From positions 1 to 64,000 of the forward strand of contig CAYLLN010000014.1 in NCBI GenBank assembly GCA_964384375.1: 64,000 bases of DNA, written 5' to 3'. Source of the stretch: CAYLLN01 sp964384375 (GTDB taxonomy: Bacteria > Planctomycetota > Planctomycetia > Pirellulales > Pirellulaceae). This document shows, piece after piece, positions 60,973-64,000 of the stretch. Numbering within the stretch: the first letter of the stretch is position 1; each line of letters opens with the position of its first letter. Below the pieces are notes generated by a model. That model did no database searches and was not told the origin of the DNA. It saw nothing but the letters and a program-made list of their open reading frames with translations. Both the position numbers and the translations under genes were made by a program.

Positions 60973-63843
60973 GTGCCGAAGCACATCGCCTTGGGGCTCG
61001 TTCTGCTCATGGGGCCTGCCAGCCTGGCATTCCTGCCGCCGGCATGGGGGCAGACGTTGCCGCTGCATCAGAGGATCGACGAGCACCTCGCCCAGACGCA
61101 CGTTGGCCCTTCGTCCCCGCTCGCCAGCGATGCCGACTTTGTCCGCCGGGTCTATCTGGATCTGGTGGGGACGATTCCGTCCACAGCCGAGGCGAGGGCT
61201 TTTTTCGCCGACGCATCGCCGGACAAACGCGCCAAGCTCATCGACCAATTGCTCGCCAGTTCGCGACACGCACAGCATCTCGCCAACGTGCTCGACGTGA
61301 TGCTGATGGAAAGACGGCCCGACAAGTACGTCCCAGCCGCTGACTGGCAGAAATACCTGTACGAGTCGGCGCTTGCCAACAAGCCCTACGACGTGCTCGT
61401 TCGCGAGATCCTGTCGAGCGACGGGACCGATCCGGCGACGCGGCCGGCTGCGAAGTTCATGCTCGAGCGTGAGGCCGAGCCGAACTTGCTCGCGCGCGAT
61501 GCCGGGCGAGTTTTCTTTGGCGTCGATTTGCAGTGTGCCCAGTGCCACGACCATCCGCTCGTGGACGACTATTACCAGGCTGACTACTACGGCCTGTTCG
61601 CCTTCTTCAGCCGCACCCAGCTGTTCACTTTTCCCGATCCCGACAAACGCACCGTGCTGATGGACAATGCCGCGGGTGAAGCTTCGTTCCAATCGGTCTT
61701 CGATGCAACGGCCAAGGGGAACACGCTCCCGCGAGTCCCCGGCGGCCGCCAAATCGACGAGCAACACTTTCCGGCGGGCCAGGAGTGGACGGTCGCGCCG
61801 GCGAAGGACACGCGGCACGTCCCGAAGTACATCCGCCGCCTGCAGTTGGCCGCACAGGCGACGGCTCCGACCAACCGCCAATTCAGCCGCAACATCGTTA
61901 ACCGAATTTGGGCGCAGATTCTCGGTCGCGGACTCGTCGAGCCGGTCGATCTGCATCACAGCGGTAATCCGCCGACGCATCCACAATTGCTGGAAATGCT
62001 GGCCGACGAATTCGTGGCGAGCAAGTACGATCTGCGGCTATTGATTCGCGAGCTAGCGCTCACACAAGCCTACCAGCGATCGCTGGAACTGCCGGCCGAT
62101 CTGGCCGCACAGGCAGCCAGCGTGAGTGGGCTTGTTCCAACCCTCGAACCTGAGCAAGCCCGGCTTGATGCCGCGGCCGCGCAATCGCTCTCCGCGCAAA
62201 GGCAAGCCTCCGACGAGTGGGCGGCGGCTCGCAAAACGATTCCGCCCGTCGTGGAGGAACTCACGAAGGCGGCAGCGCCGATTCCTGACGCTCAGAAGGC
62301 AATTGATGCGGCAGCGAAGGCGCTGTCCGAAGCGCAGGGGCAGATGACTGCCAAACAGGACGTGGCCAAATTACTGATCGAAACGGCGGCCAAGGCCAAG
62401 GAAGCGACCGCCAAACTGCCCGACGAAAAAGAACTTGCCACGGCCGCGACCGTGTTTCAGGCCCGCGCGGACCAGGTGCAGGCCGAAGTAGCCGCCCTGA
62501 CCAAGTCGGTCGAAGAAAAGACGGCGGCTTCCAAAGCGGCCACCGACCAACTCGCGGCAATCAACAAGGGGATCGAGGAGATCAATCTTCGTGTCTCTGC
62601 GGCGCGACAGCAGGTGATTGCGCTGGAAGCGAAACATCTGGCGGCAGCGGAGCAAAGTCGTGCGGACCGTTTCCAGGCCAAGCTGGCACTACGCCGAGTG
62701 AACGAAGCCAAATCGCAAGCTGCCTACGCGTCAGCCGCGAGTGCCGTAACGACCGCCCGGGCCAGTGCCAACAAACTTTCCTCGGATCTTGCTGCAGCTA
62801 AAGCGCTTTCGGCAAAACTGGCGACGGAACTGCCGGCGATGCAGGCCATAGCCGCTACCGCGCAGAAGGCAAACGACGATGCGGTCAGCGCCCTCTCTGC
62901 TGCCAAGCAGGCATTTGAGGCGAAAGAAGCCGTCCGCAAAGAACTGGCGGAGGTGCTGGCTACTGCAGAAGCGGCAGCAGCCAAGCTCCCGCAAGACGCG
63001 GAACTCGCCCAGGCGACGCAGGCGATCAAGGCCCGCACCGTATTGCTGACAACTGAGAGCGTCGAAGCTCAAAAGACGCTTGCCGCCAAGGATGAGTTAA
63101 CCAAGGCAGCAGCCGCCCAGCTTGCCGCAGCAACCGAGACCGTCACGGCAGCGACGACGCAGATGTCAGCCGCTGAAGCGACGATTACAACGCTTGAGCC
63201 GCAACTTGCCCCGGCCCAACAGCAGGCGGTTGCAACCGCGGAGGCCGAGCGTCAACTGGCGGGCGAATTCGCCGACCGATGGGCGCGAGACTTCGCCACG
63301 CGAAGCCTGCGGCAGTTGTCCCCCGAGCAATTTGGCTGGAGCGTGTTGCGAGCCACCGGCGTGTATGAAAATTACGTTGCCGCTTCGGCTGCCGAGATCG
63401 AGAAGTCTGCTCCGCTTTCGGAAGCGGCCAAGGGCGATCCCGCGCAGCTCGCCGAGCGGCAACGAAAGATCGGCGAGGATGTTCATACCAAACTCGCGCC
63501 GAGCGTGGTCGTATTCGTCCAGCTTTTTGGCGCGGGTGTCGGTCAGCCTCAGAGCGACTTTTTTGCCACCGTCGATCAGGCGCTATTTCTGGCCAACGGC
63601 GGCGTGGTGAAGGGATGGCTCGCCCCCAGCGGCGACAACCTGACCGGCCGTTTGCTCAAGCTTGAAGACCCGAGTCAGATTGCCGATGAGCTTTATGTGA
63701 GCGTCCTCACCCGCTTGCCGACCGATGCCGAAAAGGGAGAAGTCGCCAAGTATTTGGCGGCTCGGCCCACCGACAAGCCGCTCGCCCTGCAAGAGTTGGC
63801 CTGGGCCTTGCTGAGTTCCGCGGAGTTTCGCTTCAACCACTAG
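60973..63843 (+). CDS. DUF1549/DUF1553 protein split by a long coiled coil
   Basis: The product is 956 residues from a GTG at 60973 with AGGAGG ten bases upstream; a TTG at 60913 lacks such a site. A signal peptide covers about 1-27 ('GLVLLMGPASLAFLPPAWG'). DUF1549 covers about 35-290 ('DADFVRRVYLDLVGTIPSTAEARAFF', 'CAQCHDHPLVDDYYQADYYGLFAFF'). The start of DUF1553 ('NRQFSRNIVNRIWAQILGRGLVEPVDLHHSGNPPTHPQLLEMLADEF') covers 300-370. An Ala/Lys/Glu/Gln heptad coiled coil fills about 390-765. The DUF1553 end returns at about 775-956 ('LSPEQFGWSVLRATGVYE', 'FFATVDQALFLANGGVV'). The usual PSCyt1 domain is absent. It is paired with the next DUF1501 gene. Confidence 0.88.
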   Translation: MPKHIALGLVLLMGPASLAFLPPAWGQTLPLHQRIDEHLAQTHVGPSSPLASDADFVRRVYLDLVGTIPSTAEARAFFADASPDKRAKLIDQLLASSRHAQHLANVLDVMLMERRPDKYVPAADWQKYLYESALANKPYDVLVREILSSDGTDPATRPAAKFMLEREAEPNLLARDAGRVFFGVDLQCAQCHDHPLVDDYYQADYYGLFAFFSRTQLFTFPDPDKRTVLMDNAAGEASFQSVFDATAKGNTLPRVPGGRQIDEQHFPAGQEWTVAPAKDTRHVPKYIRRLQLAAQATAPTNRQFSRNIVNRIWAQILGRGLVEPVDLHHSGNPPTHPQLLEMLADEFVASKYDLRLLIRELALTQAYQRSLELPADLAAQAASVSGLVPTLEPEQARLDAAAAQSLSAQRQASDEWAAARKTIPPVVEELTKAAAPIPDAQKAIDAAAKALSEAQGQMTAKQDVAKLLIETAAKAKEATAKLPDEKELATAATVFQARADQVQAEVAALTKSVEEKTAASKAATDQLAAINKGIEEINLRVSAARQQVIALEAKHLAAAEQSRADRFQAKLALRRVNEAKSQAAYASAASAVTTARASANKLSSDLAAAKALSAKLATELPAMQAIAATAQKANDDAVSALSAAKQAFEAKEAVRKELAEVLATAEAAAAKLPQDAELAQATQAIKARTVLLTTESVEAQKTLAAKDELTKAAAAQLAAATETVTAATTQMSAAEATITTLEPQLAPAQQQAVATAEAERQLAGEFADRWARDFATRSLRQLSPEQFGWSVLRATGVYENYVAASAAEIEKSAPLSEAAKGDPAQLAERQRKIGEDVHTKLAPSVVVFVQLFGAGVGQPQSDFFATVDQALFLANGGVVKGWLAPSGDNLTGRLLKLEDPSQIADELYVSVLTRLPTDAEKGEVAKYLAARPTDKPLALQELAWALLSSAEFRFNH

Positions 63844-63853
63844 GAAACCTCAC

Positions 63854-64000
63854 ATGCGTTGCGACTATGCCTGCCAGGGAGTCGATCACGTTCTGGCCCG
63901 CCGCCAGTTCCTCACTGCGGCAACCGCCGGTGTGGGCGCGGTCGTCGGTGGACTTGGCCTGCTGGCCGGATCGGCCGCGGCCGAGCAACTCGCCAAGGAC
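63854..64000 (+). CDS. DUF1501 protein, 5' part only
   Basis: The ATG at 63854, ten bases after the previous stop and preceded by AGGAA, opens a frame that runs off the window after 49 codons. The visible N-terminus is a Tat leader ('LARRQFLTAATAGVGAVVGGLG' with A-x-A near the end). In planctomycetes a DUF1501 gene regularly follows a DUF1549/DUF1553 gene, which supports the call. The catalytic part is beyond the window edge. Confidence 0.8.
   Translation, partial: MRCDYACQGVDHVLARRQFLTAATAGVGAVVGGLGLLAGSAAAEQLAKD

Noticed and set aside
60768..61343. 191-codon plus-strand frame overlapping the DUF1549 gene
   Set aside because: It overlaps the signal peptide and DUF1549 start in another frame and has no recognisable domain.

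Overview
The window reads as a high-GC chromosome segment of a planctomycete, most likely of the Pirellulales type. The support is a set of families that are abundant in that phylum: DUF1501 proteins with Tat signals, a DUF1549/DUF1553 protein, a PSCyt1-type cytochrome, a sulfatase, a Ser/Thr kinase fused to WD40-like repeats, TPR plus ExbB/ExbD clusters, a surface protein with a LEPR-like N-terminal motif, a short 'LRTLL' membrane peptide, and several families of short palindromic repeats. I see no rRNA, tRNA, CRISPR array, intact transposase or prophage. Genus-level placement is not possible from sequence reading alone.

Layout. 1-2.9 kb: composite short repeats, an exonuclease-TerB-BRCT fusion and a Uma2-family protein. 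3-7.8 kb: a DMT transporter, a redoxin/cytochrome c/copper-monooxygenase-like fusion, a cyclic-nucleotide-binding protein, a small secreted protein and an esterase. 7.8-11 kb: a minus-strand operon of two architecturally related membrane proteins led by a 52-aa membrane peptide. 11.3-14 kb: an ECF sigma factor with a VWA protein that is probably its membrane partner. 14.1-20.6 kb: two exported TPR proteins, ExbB and two ExbD proteins, an energised envelope complex. 20.6-26.4 kb: a lone PSCyt1 cytochrome facing a DUF1501 gene, then a fused ethanolamine ammonia-lyase EutB-EutC with a Tat-like leader, then a sulfatase. 26.5-32 kb: a DUF420 protein, an FAH-family hydrolase, an NsrR-like regulator with a palindromic operator and a heme protein, a TolB-like protein, a second DUF1501 gene and the short LRTLL peptide.

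32.2-46.4 kb: a quinone oxidoreductase, a 1318-aa kinase/WD40 protein, a sugar isomerase-like protein, two paralogous membrane proteins, a hybrid histidine kinase whose ATP-binding domain looks dead, and a 1322-aa protein of unknown function. 46.5-48.5 kb: a small acidic protein and the primary-type sigma factor. 48.8-53.1 kb: an RTX-like surface protein with a clear terminator, divergent from a CehA/McbA-type metallohydrolase carrying an EF-hand insertion. 53.2-58.4 kb: four consecutive exported proteins, three of them in one DUF4139-like family and two of these a recent tandem duplicate. 58.4-60.7 kb: thymidine phosphorylase with an in-frame dispersed repeat, plus small proteins. 61-64 kb: a DUF1549/DUF1553 protein split by a very long coiled coil, followed by the start of a DUF1501 gene cut by the window edge.

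The most unusual items are the Tat-EutBC fusion beside cytochrome/DUF1501 genes, the redoxin-cytochrome-PHM fusion with all copper ligands, the degenerate hybrid histidine kinase, the coiled-coil-split DUF1549/1553 protein, and repeats that have been captured into coding sequence.
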